From NCBI GenBank assembly GCA_964389475.1, contig CAYMFD010000005.1:1-64000 (forward strand): a stretch of DNA of 64,000 nt. Reading direction: 5' to 3'. The notes under the pieces are model-generated. The model worked only from the letters and a program-made list of their open reading frames with translations. It was not told the DNA's origin and did not search any database. Position numbers and translations under genes: made by a program. The stretch is from CAYMFD01 sp964389475. Lineage in GTDB: Bacteria; Bacteroidota; Bacteroidia; Chitinophagales; Saprospiraceae. This document shows positions 17,602 to 26,208 of this stretch, one piece after another. Each line of letters begins with the position of its first letter. Position 1 is the stretch's first letter.

Positions 17602-19511
17602 TAGGTAAGTTTCTTTTTGTAGACAATGCCACTCAGTGGCGGGAGTATTAACTCTATGCTCTGCTCACGGCCATGCATACTGACCTGCTGACTTGCGACG
17701 GTATCCCACGCTAGGTGACCGCTACCACCATACTGGCTTGCATCGCTATTAATTACTAGATCGTAAGTGCCACTCGCAGCAACACCTATACGATAGTCAT
17801 GAAGGGGTTGAGGGGTAAGGTTGAGTACCGTGATGACTTTATTGCCATCATGGTCTAGCCTCGCATAGGCGAGTACGCTATTTTCATGATCATCGTAGCT
17901 GATCCACTGCCACCCATCTACCTCATATTGTAGGTTGTGGAGGGCTGTTTCGCTTCGGTAGAGGGTATTTAGGTCTTTGACAAGCGCTTGCATGCCTTGG
18001 TGGGGTGCATAGTCTAGTAGGTGCCAGTCAAGGCTCTGATTGTGTTGCCACTCATCCGTCTGGGCAAACTCGTTGCCCATAAACAGCAGCTTACTACCGG
18101 CGTGGGTCCACATATACGTGTACAAGGTCCGCAGATTGGCAAAGCGCTGCCAGTCATCTCCTGGCATCTTGTAGATTAGTGGCCCCTTGCCATGCACGAC
18201 CTCGTCATGTGAGAGGGGTAGCATGAAATTCTCTGTAAAGGCATAGGTGCCGCTAAAGCTAATTTCATTATGGTGGTACTTACGATGTATGGGTTCTCGT
18301 GCAAAGTACTGTAGCGTATCATTCATCCAGCCCATCATCCATTTGACACCAAAGCCCAATCCACCTAAGTGTACAGGTGTCGTTACTCCCGTATAGGATG
18401 TGCTCTCCTCGGCGATCATGATGGCGCTAGGGTAGTACTGGTAGACCGCCTTGTTGAGTGCTTTGATAAAGTCTATCGCAGCAAGATTGTGGTTGTCGCC
18501 ATGTATATTGGGCTCCCACTCGCCATCATCCCGGGAGTAGTCCAGATAGAGCATACTGGCCACCGCATCTACACGTAGGCCGTCTATGTGATAGTGCTCT
18601 AGCCAGTAGAGGGCACTACTTATGAGAAAGGCAGAGACTTCTGGTCGCTCGTAGTTAAAGATGAGGCTCTTCCAGTCCGGGTGATAACCTTTGCGTGGGT
18701 CGGGATGCTCGTAGAGGTGGCTACCATCGAACTGTGCTAGCCCCCACTCGTCACTAGGGAAGTGTGCAGGTACCCAGTCTAGCAGTACGCCTATGCCTGC
18801 CTCGTGACAGTAGTCTATGAGATGCATTAACTCCTCTGGCTTGCCATATCGCTCAGTCGGGCTGTAGTAGCCTGTAGCCTGGTAGCCCCAGCTCTCATCG
18901 AGTGGGTATGTCGTGATAGGCAAAAGCTCTACATGTGTAAAGCCCATATCCTGGACGTAATGGACTAGGTCATTAGCTGCTTGCGTGTAGGTCAGCGGTT
19001 CGCCGCGATCTGTGTCATAGCGCCACGAGCCCATATGGACCTCGTAGACTGACATGGGTTGGTCGAGGCTCTGCTTACTGCCCCTATTCGCCATCCACTC
19101 GCTATCTCGCCACTCGTAGTTGATATCGGCTATGATCGATGCCGTCTGCGGCCTGACTTCTGACCTGCGGGCATAGGGGTCGATTTTTTCTACTACTTGC
19201 TCATCGATAGTGCTGTATATGCGAAACTTGTACCTGTGGCCAGGACGAGCATGCGGTAACCAGCCCTCCCATATGCCCGAGCTGTCCCAGCGTACAGCCA
19301 GCACATCAGCCGCTCCGTCCCAGTAGTTCCAGTCACCGACGACTTCCACTTTATGAGCAGAGGGTGCCCACACTGCGAAGTAGCACCCCATCTCGCCATC
19401 TAGTTCGGTGGGGTGAGCTCCGAGTTTTTCGTAGATGCGGTAGTGATGACCACTCTTGTACAGAGATACGTCAAACTCCGTTAGTCGGCTGTAAGGCTTC
19501 ATTCGATTCAT
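17601..19511 (-). CDS. glgB: 1,4-alpha-glucan branching enzyme
   Basis: Adds alpha-1,6 branches to glycogen in the cytoplasm. It has 636 residues: an N-terminal CBM48 domain (about residues 20-120, with GCYFAVWAPSAHKVEVVGD), a GH13 barrel and a C-terminal beta domain. Catalytic residues are visible: the Asp nucleophile in GLRVDAVASMLYLDY, the Glu acid/base in IAEESTSYTGVT and the transition-state Asp in LSHDEVVHGKG. The DWVPAHFPSDEWGLAQFDG segment is typical of GH13_9. No other glycogen gene is nearby. It overlaps tag by one base and is the first gene of that pair. Confidence 0.96.
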   Translation of the reverse strand: MNRMKPYSRLTEFDVSLYKSGHHYRIYEKLGAHPTELDGEMGCYFAVWAPSAHKVEVVGDWNYWDGAADVLAVRWDSSGIWEGWLPHARPGHRYKFRIYSTIDEQVVEKIDPYARRSEVRPQTASIIADINYEWRDSEWMANRGSKQSLDQPMSVYEVHMGSWRYDTDRGEPLTYTQAANDLVHYVQDMGFTHVELLPITTYPLDESWGYQATGYYSPTERYGKPEELMHLIDYCHEAGIGVLLDWVPAHFPSDEWGLAQFDGSHLYEHPDPRKGYHPDWKSLIFNYERPEVSAFLISSALYWLEHYHIDGLRVDAVASMLYLDYSRDDGEWEPNIHGDNHNLAAIDFIKALNKAVYQYYPSAIMIAEESTSYTGVTTPVHLGGLGFGVKWMMGWMNDTLQYFAREPIHRKYHHNEISFSGTYAFTENFMLPLSHDEVVHGKGPLIYKMPGDDWQRFANLRTLYTYMWTHAGSKLLFMGNEFAQTDEWQHNQSLDWHLLDYAPHQGMQALVKDLNTLYRSETALHNLQYEVDGWQWISYDDHENSVLAYARLDHDGNKVITVLNLTPQPLHDYRIGVAASGTYDLVINSDASQYGGSGHLAWDTVASQQVSMHGREQSIELILPPLSGIVYKKKLT

Positions 19512-19707
19512 AGATGGGAAAGATAATCGATTTCGCCGATCTCATTGACATCAGCCCTAGGAGTTTTAGGTGGTGATCTCAAACTATCGTCTACTGAAAA
19601 GTCCTCTTGCTGATCATACAGCTTGGAGCCACTCTCTTGGCTGTCGTATTCTCTTGGCAATAATGACAGATTATGCAAAGTGTGCTTATTTGTCACAATG
19701 CATGGTA

Positions 19708-19738
19708 TTGACATTAGGATAAAAGCGAACTAAATTTG
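19708..19738 (+). promoter_or_regulatory. Full -33/-7 promoter for the radical SAM gene
   Basis: A TTG at 19708-19710, a 20-base spacer and TAAATTTG at 19731-19738 together match the Bacteroidota promoter layout (TTG, about 19-20 bases, TAnnTTTG). The ATG at 19763 follows 24 bases later. The TTG-initiated longer frame at 19736 would start inside this promoter, supporting the ATG start. Confidence 0.55.
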
Positions 19739-19762
19739 TATCATCAACAGCCACAGAGAATT

Positions 19763-20827
19763 ATGAAGGTCATCAAAGGTCGCGGAGCTCAGATTAATAC
19801 GCCTAAACCATTCGATAGTACAACCACAGTATCTAGCGATGATGGTCTTGGTCACTGGTACCGTGATGAGGTATGCGATCCCAAGACTAGAGTGGTGGAG
19901 ACGACAGCCAAGCGTATCGTCAACAAGGTGGACAGCCCCGATGTCGGATTTCCTTATTCGCTCAATCCTTACCAGGGCTGTGAGCACGGCTGCGTCTATT
20001 GCTATGCTCGCAATACGCATACCTACTGGGGGTACAGTGCAGGTATAGACTTTGAGACTACGATATTGGTCAAGACCAATGCTGTGGACCTATTGCGCCA
20101 TAAGCTATCCTCGTCGAGATGGCAGGCTGCCCCTATTATGCTCAGCGGTAATACGGACTGCTACCAACCTGTAGAACGGCAGTACGGCATCACTAGACAG
20201 TTGCTGGCCCTATTCTTAGAGTTTAAGCATCCTGTAGCTATCACAACAAAGAATGCCCTCATCCTCCGAGATATAGACCTCTTACAGAAGCTAGCGGAGC
20301 ACAATCTCGTGAGTGTAGCCATCAGCATTAATACCCTCGATGATGACCAGCGCCAGCTCATGGAGCCTCGTGCGACGACTATCAGTAAGCGCCTCCAGGT
20401 GGTGAGGAAGCTCAGCGAGGCAGGTATACCCGTTACTGTGCTAGCGGCCCCGATCATTCCAGGATTGAACGATCACAATATCTTGCCGCTGGTCAAGAAA
20501 GTAAGTGAGATGGGAGCTCGTAGAATCGTCCCACTCGTTGTTCGACTCAATGGTGATGTGGAGGAGATATTTAAAGACTGGCTCCACAGGACTCACCCCG
20601 ACCGAGCTCAGAAGGTGATCAACAAGATCAAGTCTCTCCATGGTGGTAAAGTGTCTAGTTCTACTTTCGGTGAGAGAACAAAAGGCCAAGGGATCATTGC
20701 CGACATTATACGCCAGCAGTTTGACCTAGCCCGCCGCCTGTATTGTATGGATGGTGGCAACTTTGAGTTTAACTGCGACATATATGATCACACTCGTAGT
20801 CCTCAGTTAAGCTTGTTTGCGAGTTAG
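19763..20827 (+). CDS. PA0069-family radical SAM protein
   Basis: A 354-residue radical SAM protein of the PA0069/Rv2578c group, related in fold to spore photoproduct lyase. The cluster-binding motif is Cys73-x3-Cys77-x2-Cys80 in GCEHGCVYCYARN, preceded by SLNPYQ and followed by YWGYSAGIDFE and LSGNTDCYQPVER. A late segment (KGRGAQINTP at the N-terminus, then FDSTTTVSSDD) is also characteristic of the group. It would bind a 4Fe-4S cluster and cleave S-adenosylmethionine; the physiological substrate of this group is unknown. The start is ATG 19763 because the promoter overlaps the upstream TTG. Confidence 0.88.
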   Translation: MKVIKGRGAQINTPKPFDSTTTVSSDDGLGHWYRDEVCDPKTRVVETTAKRIVNKVDSPDVGFPYSLNPYQGCEHGCVYCYARNTHTYWGYSAGIDFETTILVKTNAVDLLRHKLSSSRWQAAPIMLSGNTDCYQPVERQYGITRQLLALFLEFKHPVAITTKNALILRDIDLLQKLAEHNLVSVAISINTLDDDQRQLMEPRATTISKRLQVVRKLSEAGIPVTVLAAPIIPGLNDHNILPLVKKVSEMGARRIVPLVVRLNGDVEEIFKDWLHRTHPDRAQKVINKIKSLHGGKVSSSTFGERTKGQGIIADIIRQQFDLARRLYCMDGGNFEFNCDIYDHTRSPQLSLFAS

Positions 20828-20831
20828 AGTC

Positions 20832-21030
20832 GTTCTCGATTTAGATCACAACGTCCACAGGTCCGCTTAGCACCTGTGGTACTGCGAGACTTGAAAAGCG
20901 AAACCTGGGACGTCAATCCACGAAGTGACAGCACAAGGTTGTAGATTAAGTTCTTGAACAGCGAGGTTGTGCTCTGGGAGTCTCGCTAGACATTTAGTCG
21001 TAGCGGACCTCAGCTGTCGGAGAATATAAT
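20832..21030 (+). repeat. Direct repeat copy A, ~200 bp structured element
   Basis: First of two ~200-base copies that align without gaps at a constant offset of 269 bases and differ at only a small fraction of positions. Internal palindromes include CACAGGT/ACCTGTG around a CCGCTTAGC loop, ACGTCC/GGACGT enclosing it, and AGCGAG/CTCGCT. No ORF with coding character runs through it. Together with copies B and C it fills the non-coding stretch 20828-21442 before ffh. It could be a structured RNA, a mobile repeat remnant or a recombination site; I cannot name it. Confidence 0.7.
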
Positions 21031-21100
21031 TGTGTCGGATAGGAAAAGAATCGTTTGCGTTGTAGATAATGACGGCCTCAGGCTTACTTTTAAAAGTACC

Positions 21101-21299
21101 ATTCGCGATTTAGATCACGACGTCCATAGGTCCGCTTAGCACCTGTGGTGCTGCGAGACTTGAAAAGCGAAACCTGGGACGTCGATCCACGAAGTGAGAG
21201 TATAAGGTTGTCCATTGGGTTCTCGAACAGCGAGGTTGTGCTCTGGGAGTCTCGCTAGACATTTAGTCGTAGTGGACCTCAGCTGTCGAAGAATAGAAT
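21101..21299 (+). repeat. Direct repeat copy B, ~200 bp structured element
   Basis: Second copy, offset 269 bases from copy A. The first hairpin is kept: C-to-T changes the stem to CATAGGT/ACCTGTG, turning a C-G pair into a T-G (U-G) wobble rather than breaking it. In this copy the outer stem is better than in A (CGACGTCC with GGACGTCG). The strand is arbitrary because transcription is unknown. Confidence 0.7.
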
Positions 21300-21318
21300 G
21301 GTGCTTGCTTAGAAAAGT

Positions 21319-21350
21319 ACCTCAGCTGTCGAAGAATAGGATCGTGTCGG
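21319..21350 (+). repeat. Partial third copy of the repeat's 3' end
   Basis: ACCTCAGCTGTCGAAGAATA plus a following GTGTCGG repeats the last ~32 bases of copies A and B. The sequence also resembles the short dispersed motif at 60.5 and 62.8 kb (CTGAGC...GTCGAA), so the larger repeat may contain that element. Confidence 0.5.
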
Positions 21351-21402
21351 CTTTGAAACCTATCCTCGCCGTCACCTCACCTGTCGACAAGTACACTTCT
21401 AC

Positions 21403-21410
21403 TATATTTG
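21403..21410 (+). promoter_or_regulatory. -7 promoter element for ffh
   Basis: TATATTTG matches TAnnTTTG exactly and lies 32 bases before the ATG at 21443. It falls inside the upstream extension of the ffh frame, showing that the extension from 21215 is not translated as part of Ffh. Confidence 0.5.
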
Positions 21411-21442
21411 CACTTCATTGCGAAAAGACGATACAGACGACC

Positions 21443-22798
21443 ATGTTTGATAACCTGACCGAAAAGCTCGAGGGAGCATTTAAAAACCTAAAAGGAGAAG
21501 GTAAGCTTACCGAAATTAACATCGCCAAGTCGATTAAGGAGATTCGACGTGCTCTCGTAGCGGCAGATGTTAATTATAAGATAGCCAAGGAATTTACCGA
21601 TAAGGTCAAGGACAAGGCACTGGGTGAGCAGAACGTACTGGATGCTGTCAAGCCTGGCGAGCTGATGGTCAAAATCGTCCAGGACGAGATGATCGCTCTC
21701 ATGGGTGGTCAGGCCGCAGGTATCAATGTCAAGGGATCGCCCGGCGTCGTACTTATCTCTGGTCTACAGGGTAGTGGTAAGACGACCTTTACGGGTAAGT
21801 TAGCGCTGTGGCTCAAGGAGAAGAAGAGCAAGCGAGTACTAGTTACAGCTTGTGATGTATACAGGCCAGCAGCGATCGAGCAGTTGACCGTCGTTGCGGA
21901 GTCTGTAGGTGCGGGTATCTACAAGGAGATCGACAATAAGAATCCTGTAGAGATCGCCACAAATGCCATACAGCATGCTAAGTCGAACAGCTACGATGTC
22001 GTCATCGTCGATACAGCCGGTCGTCTAGCCGTTGACGAGGCTATGATGGATGAGATAGAGGCTGTGAAGGCGGCAATCTCACCTACGGAGACGCTTTTCG
22101 TCGTTGACTCGATGACAGGTCAAGATGCTGTCAATACAGCGAAGGCCTTTAACGAGCGGATCAACTATGACGGCGTGGTCCTTACCAAGCTCGATGGTGA
22201 TACAAGAGGGGGAGCAGCGCTATCCGTCAAGTATACGGTGGGTAAGCCTATCAAGTTTGTTTCCATGGGGGAAAAGATGGATACCCTAGATGTATTCTAC
22301 CCCGAGCGAATGGCGCAGCGGATACTCGGTATGGGTGATATCGTCTCATTCGTCGAGAAGGCCCAAGAGCAGTTCGATGAAAAAGAGGCTAAAAAGCTAG
22401 AGAAGAAGATTAAGCGTAACAAGTTTGACTTCAATGACTTCTTATCTCAGCTTAACCAGATCAAGCGTATGGGTGACCTCAAGTCGCTCATGGGTATGAT
22501 CCCTGGTATGAATAAGATCACAAAGAACCTCGATATAGACGACACAGCCTTTGCCAAGGTCGAGGCCATCATACAATCTATGACACCAGACGAGCGGGCC
22601 AAGCCAGAACTCCTCAATATGAGTCGTAAGCGCCGCATAGCTAAAGGATGTGGTCGCAATATCCATGAGATCAATATGTTTATCAAGCAATTCGATCAGA
22701 TGCGTAAGATGATGCATATGATGAGCAAGGGCAAGGGTATGGAGCAGATGATGCAGGGTATGCCAGGCATGGGCGGTGGTCGTATGCCGCGCCGTTAA
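21443..22798 (+). CDS. ffh: Signal recognition particle GTPase Ffh
   Basis: Protein subunit of the signal recognition particle, which binds signal sequences at the ribosome and hands them to FtsY at the inner membrane. With the ATG at 21443 it has 451 residues, the normal size, starting MFDNLTEKLEGAFKNLKGEG. It has an N domain (1-85), then a G domain with GLQGSGKTTFTGKL (P-loop), DTAGRLAVDE and TKLDGDTRGG. The C-terminal Met-rich M domain ends in MMHMMSKGKGMEQMM and GMPGMGGGRMPRR. A longer open frame from 21215 runs through the repeat region and the promoter and is rejected. The stop abuts the aroE start. Confidence 0.97.
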   Translation: MFDNLTEKLEGAFKNLKGEGKLTEINIAKSIKEIRRALVAADVNYKIAKEFTDKVKDKALGEQNVLDAVKPGELMVKIVQDEMIALMGGQAAGINVKGSPGVVLISGLQGSGKTTFTGKLALWLKEKKSKRVLVTACDVYRPAAIEQLTVVAESVGAGIYKEIDNKNPVEIATNAIQHAKSNSYDVVIVDTAGRLAVDEAMMDEIEAVKAAISPTETLFVVDSMTGQDAVNTAKAFNERINYDGVVLTKLDGDTRGGAALSVKYTVGKPIKFVSMGEKMDTLDVFYPERMAQRILGMGDIVSFVEKAQEQFDEKEAKKLEKKIKRNKFDFNDFLSQLNQIKRMGDLKSLMGMIPGMNKITKNLDIDDTAFAKVEAIIQSMTPDERAKPELLNMSRKRRIAKGCGRNIHEINMFIKQFDQMRKMMHMMSKGKGMEQMMQGMPGMGGGRMPRR

Positions 22799-23542
22799 TT
22801 GCCACGGGCAGATACAGTCAAACAATTTGGGCTGATTGGGTACCCGTTGACCCATTCATTTTCTCCTCGTTATTGGAACGAGCGATTTGCTAGAGAGAGT
22901 CTCAACGATCATCAATACGATGCGATAGAGGTCGAGGATGTGCAAGACTTAGCCACTGTGGTAAGGTCGGGTCGCTGGTCTGGCCTCAACGTCACGATCC
23001 CGTACAAGCAGCACATCATGTCATCCCTAGATGCGCTATCACCAGAGGCCGAGGCTATTAATGCGGTCAATTGTATCAAATTTGAAGATGGTCGTAGTAT
23101 AGGTCATAATACCGATGCCTATGGCTTTGAGCAGTCTTTACTAGATCTACTCGATGGACAGAAGATAGACGCTGCGCTAGTACTAGGAAGTGGTGGCGCG
23201 GCGGCTGCCGTGCGGTATGTGCTGGGCAAGCAGGAGATTACGTACACGACGGTGAGTAGGCGTACTAGCTATTTGACGTACGCCGATCTGACCACAGATC
23301 TCATCGGTCGACACAGACTCATCGTCAATACCACTCCACTCGGCACCTACCCCAATATTGATAATTGTCCTAGATTGCCGTATGACGGTATTTCGTCAGA
23401 TCATTATTGCTATGATCTCGTTTATAATCCAGCTAAAACGCTATTTTTATCACAAGCCGAGGCCAGAGGAGCAGCTATCAAAAATGGAAGTGAAATGCTG
23501 ATACTACAGGCGGAGCGATCATGGGAAATCTGGAACCAATGA
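22799..23542 (+). CDS. aroE: Shikimate 5-dehydrogenase
   Basis: Reduces 3-dehydroshikimate to shikimate with NADPH, step four of aromatic amino acid synthesis. At 247 residues it is the compact Bacteroidota form. Motifs: the shikimate-binding GYPLTHSFSPRYW near the N-terminus, NVTIPYKQ with the catalytic Lys, and HNTDAYGFEQSL with the catalytic Asp. The NADP-binding LGSGGAAAAVRYVL and a late NGSEMLILQAERSWEIW follow. The only reasonable start is TTG at 22799, directly after the ffh stop codon, which suggests translational coupling. Its last four bases overlap the preferred start of the next gene. Confidence 0.93.
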   Translation: MPRADTVKQFGLIGYPLTHSFSPRYWNERFARESLNDHQYDAIEVEDVQDLATVVRSGRWSGLNVTIPYKQHIMSSLDALSPEAEAINAVNCIKFEDGRSIGHNTDAYGFEQSLLDLLDGQKIDAALVLGSGGAAAAVRYVLGKQEITYTTVSRRTSYLTYADLTTDLIGRHRLIVNTTPLGTYPNIDNCPRLPYDGISSDHYCYDLVYNPAKTLFLSQAEARGAAIKNGSEMLILQAERSWEIWNQ

Positions 23543-24744
23543 CCACGACACCAAGCACTGCAGATTCTGCGCCGAATCAATTAGATTTTTCGGACACGAG
23601 AATTGCCTTTTCTACCAAGACGGACAAAGAGCTTAAGAAGACGAGGTGGCTCTTTAAGTTGATGAATAAATCCTGGCTCGTCGATGCGAGTTCTAAGCTA
23701 GGCCTCTTTGCGGTTAAGTACAACCTGCCATTTGCTAGGCTCTTGACGAGAAAGACAATCTTTGAGCATTTCGTAGGAGGAGAGCATTTGCTGGACTGCC
23801 AAGAGAGTATCGACAAGCTATACAAGGCCAATGTCTTTACGATGCTAGACTACGGGGCTGAGGGCAAGCAGAGTGAAGAGGACCTCGATGGTACGAGAGA
23901 TGAGTTTCTGCGTGCGATAGAGTTCGCAGCGAGTAATGATAGTGTGCCAGTCGTCACCATCAAGATGAGTGGCCTGACTGCCAATGAGCTCCTCGAGCAA
24001 GTACAGGCGGGTGCCGTGCTGAGTGACGAACTGCAGGCCGACTGGGATCGCATGCGTACGAGGGTCAACGATATCTGTAGCAAGGCATACGACCTTGGAG
24101 TCGATGTATTCGTCGATGCGGAGGAGAGCTGGATACAGGATAGTATAGATCAGCTAGCACTAGAGATGATGTCGATCTACAATAAGGATCGAGTGACGGT
24201 CTACAATACCTACCAGATGTATCGGCACGATCGCCTAGCCCGCCTAGAGGCCGACTATCAGTGGACGATTAACGAGGAGGTCCTATTTGGTGTGAAGCTA
24301 GTCCGTGGAGCCTACATGGACAAGGAGCGGGAGCGAGCCAGAGAGCGAGGCTACGACAGCCCCATACAAGTAGACAAAGAGGCAACGGACCGAGATTTCG
24401 ACACAGCAGTCCGCTTTTGTTTGGGACACTACGAGCGGATTGCCATCTGCTGCGCTAGCCATAATGCCAAGAGTAACCTGATGATGGCCCAGTACATCGA
24501 GCAGCACCAGCTAGATAAGAGTCACTCACACTTAAACTTCTGCCAGCTCTACGGCATGAGTGATAACATAACTTACAATCTCGCCGACGCTGGTTACAAT
24601 GTCGCCAAGTATGTGCCTTATGGCCCTATTACGGAGGTGATTCCCTATCTGATACGTCGTGCTCAGGAGAACTCAAGTGTGACCGGTGATATGACCAGAG
24701 AGTTAGGATATATCGAGCAAGAGTATAAGCGTAGAGGCCTGTAG
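23539..24744 (+). CDS. Proline dehydrogenase
   Basis: FAD-dependent enzyme that oxidises proline to pyrroline-5-carboxylate, passing electrons to the membrane quinone pool. The 401-residue monofunctional form lacks the P5C dehydrogenase of PutA. Motifs of the PRODH barrel are visible: VTIKMSGLT, DVFVDAEESW, TVYNTYQMYR, GVKLVRGAYMDKER and the C-terminal YVPYGPITEVIPYLIRRAQEN with the proline-carboxylate Arg pair. ATG 23539 overlaps the aroE stop as ATGA; ATG 23521 in the same frame is an alternative six codons upstream. It is the last gene of the ffh-aroE set. Confidence 0.93.
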   Translation: MTTTPSTADSAPNQLDFSDTRIAFSTKTDKELKKTRWLFKLMNKSWLVDASSKLGLFAVKYNLPFARLLTRKTIFEHFVGGEHLLDCQESIDKLYKANVFTMLDYGAEGKQSEEDLDGTRDEFLRAIEFAASNDSVPVVTIKMSGLTANELLEQVQAGAVLSDELQADWDRMRTRVNDICSKAYDLGVDVFVDAEESWIQDSIDQLALEMMSIYNKDRVTVYNTYQMYRHDRLARLEADYQWTINEEVLFGVKLVRGAYMDKERERARERGYDSPIQVDKEATDRDFDTAVRFCLGHYERIAICCASHNAKSNLMMAQYIEQHQLDKSHSHLNFCQLYGMSDNITYNLADAGYNVAKYVPYGPITEVIPYLIRRAQENSSVTGDMTRELGYIEQEYKRRGL

Positions 24745-24915
24745 AGTTAAAAGCCGAGAGTTAAAGGCTGAAAGTAGAAGTAGAAAAAAGTAGAGCGAGA
24801 CCCCAAGACGTAAAGCGAACAACGGCAAACAAACATCGTAAAGCGAATAACCTAAATCGATCAACGAATAACGACCAATGGTAAACGTAAAACGGCAAAA
24901 CGAACAACGTAAGAT
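24745..24915 (+). repeat. Degenerate A-rich tandem repeat between genes
   Basis: This gap is built from imperfect repeats of about 10-20 bases: GAGAGTTAAAGGCTGAAAG-like units, then GTAAAGCGAA, CGAATAACG, GTAAACGTAAAACGGC and AACGAACAACGTAAG. No ORF or strong hairpin is visible. Similar simple filler occurs near 60.6, 62.6 and 63.0 kb, so it is probably genome-wide slippage-prone spacer. Confidence 0.55.
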
Positions 24916-25617
24916 ATGAATGCAGTAATTACTGGTGGTACCAAGGGAATAGGTCGCGCAATCGCTGACCTGCTAGCGAGCAAGGGTATAGATCTATTTA
25001 TCTGTGCACGCAATCAGCAAGAGCTTGACCAGTGCCAGCGAGATATCAGCAAGGCGCATCCTGGTGTCAAGGTCCTTACCCTTAAGACAGACGTCAGCGA
25101 TAAGGCGCAGGTAGACGCATTCGGAGACTTCGTGCTCAGCCATGTCGAGCAGGTGGATGTACTGGTCAATAATGCTGGCGTATTCTTACCTGGTGCCGTG
25201 CTAGAAGAGGAAGCTGGTTGCCTGGAGATGATGATCAATACCAACCTTTACAGCGCCTACTACCTCACCAGAAAACTAGTGCCATCGATGGTGTCGTACG
25301 GTGGCGGTCACATCTTTAATATGTGTAGCATCGCTAGTAAGGTTGCCTACCCTAACGGGGGATCGTACAGCATCAGCAAGTTTGCCTTGCTAGGGTTTAA
25401 TAAGGTATTGCGGGAGGAGTTAAAAGACAAGCAGATCAAGGTCACCGCCATCCTGCCTGGCGCCACATGGTCCAATAGTTGGGCTGGTGTAGAGCTGCCC
25501 GAGTCACGACTGATGCAGGCACACGATATCGCTCTTGCTGTCTACAATGCCATGGAGATGTCGCCTAGTGCCGTCGTAGAAGAGATTACGATCAGACCAC
25601 AATTAGGAGATCTTTAG
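24916..25617 (+). CDS. Short-chain dehydrogenase/reductase
   Basis: A 233-residue classical SDR oxidoreductase. It has the cofactor motif TGGTKGIG at residues 6-13, DVSDKAQVD after the third strand, NNAG at about 90, and the catalytic pair in YSISK with a preceding Ser in FNMCSIAS. The Arg following the first strand suggests NADP(H) preference, but this is weak evidence. The substrate is unknown. The following gene starts 12 bases after its stop. The upstream 170 bases are simple repeats, so its promoter is not obvious. Confidence 0.9.
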   Translation: MNAVITGGTKGIGRAIADLLASKGIDLFICARNQQELDQCQRDISKAHPGVKVLTLKTDVSDKAQVDAFGDFVLSHVEQVDVLVNNAGVFLPGAVLEEEAGCLEMMINTNLYSAYYLTRKLVPSMVSYGGGHIFNMCSIASKVAYPNGGSYSISKFALLGFNKVLREELKDKQIKVTAILPGATWSNSWAGVELPESRLMQAHDIALAVYNAMEMSPSAVVEEITIRPQLGDL

Positions 25618-25629
25618 CGTTAGGTAGGT

Positions 25630-26115
25630 ATGCGATTGTACGTTACATCTATACTGTTGTTCGTCGGGACTGTCTTGTCTGCACAGGTATTCTTGCAGTT
25701 AGAGAAGTACGAGAACCCTGTTGCCGAGAAGTACTTCATCGGAGACTATATCATTTATAAGCACGCAGACTACGATGATGGGTGGCGTAAGGAGCGGATA
25801 GAAAGGATCAACCTCGAGGCACAGAGTATTATGACCTCAGGCAGTTTTGTGGAGATCAGTGAGATCGGCCAGGTACGGACTTACAATGGTGGCGTCAAGG
25901 CTGCTGCTATGAGCCTCAAAGTCTTTGGGGCGGCTTGGTTAGTTTATGGCGGTATTGCCTACGTCGGCGATAATTTTGACTTTGGGCCAGATACAGCAGC
26001 AATTGGTCTAGGATCTCTAGCGGCTGGCTGGCTCTTGCAGAAGCTTTTTTATAAGAACACCTATAAGATCGGCAATCGCCACCGAGTCCGCTTGATGGAT
26101 ACTAGGTGGGAGTAG
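25630..26115 (+). CDS. Exported protein of unknown function
   Basis: A 161-residue protein with a signal peptide of about 19 residues ending LSAQ. The middle (about residues 25-80) is polar and beta-rich, with YFIGDYIIYKHADYDDGW. Two hydrophobic segments, about 96-114 and 119-137 (the second Gly/Ala-rich), follow, and the C-terminus is basic (NRHRVRLMDTRWE). I recognise no family. It follows the SDR gene closely and is probably co-transcribed. The layout would fit an envelope protein with two membrane helices. Confidence 0.65.
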   Translation: MRLYVTSILLFVGTVLSAQVFLQLEKYENPVAEKYFIGDYIIYKHADYDDGWRKERIERINLEAQSIMTSGSFVEISEIGQVRTYNGGVKAAAMSLKVFGAAWLVYGGIAYVGDNFDFGPDTAAIGLGSLAAGWLLQKLFYKNTYKIGNRHRVRLMDTRWE

Positions 26116-26208
26116 GTCAGCTATGACTCCAGTCCCTTATTGTTTGATCCTGTTGTAGACGGCAGAAGTGTGTCTGGTCACTTCCCAAAAAACAAGTATG
26201 TCATCACT

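Noticed and set aside
20828..21402. SRP RNA (ffs) candidate upstream of ffh
   Set aside because: I looked for the conserved GGTC...GGAAG core loop of 4.5S RNA and did not find it; gene position alone is not evidence.
21215..21442. Upstream extension of the ffh frame by 76 codons
   Set aside because: It runs through the non-coding repeat and the ffh promoter; the Ffh family starts at the ATG 21443.
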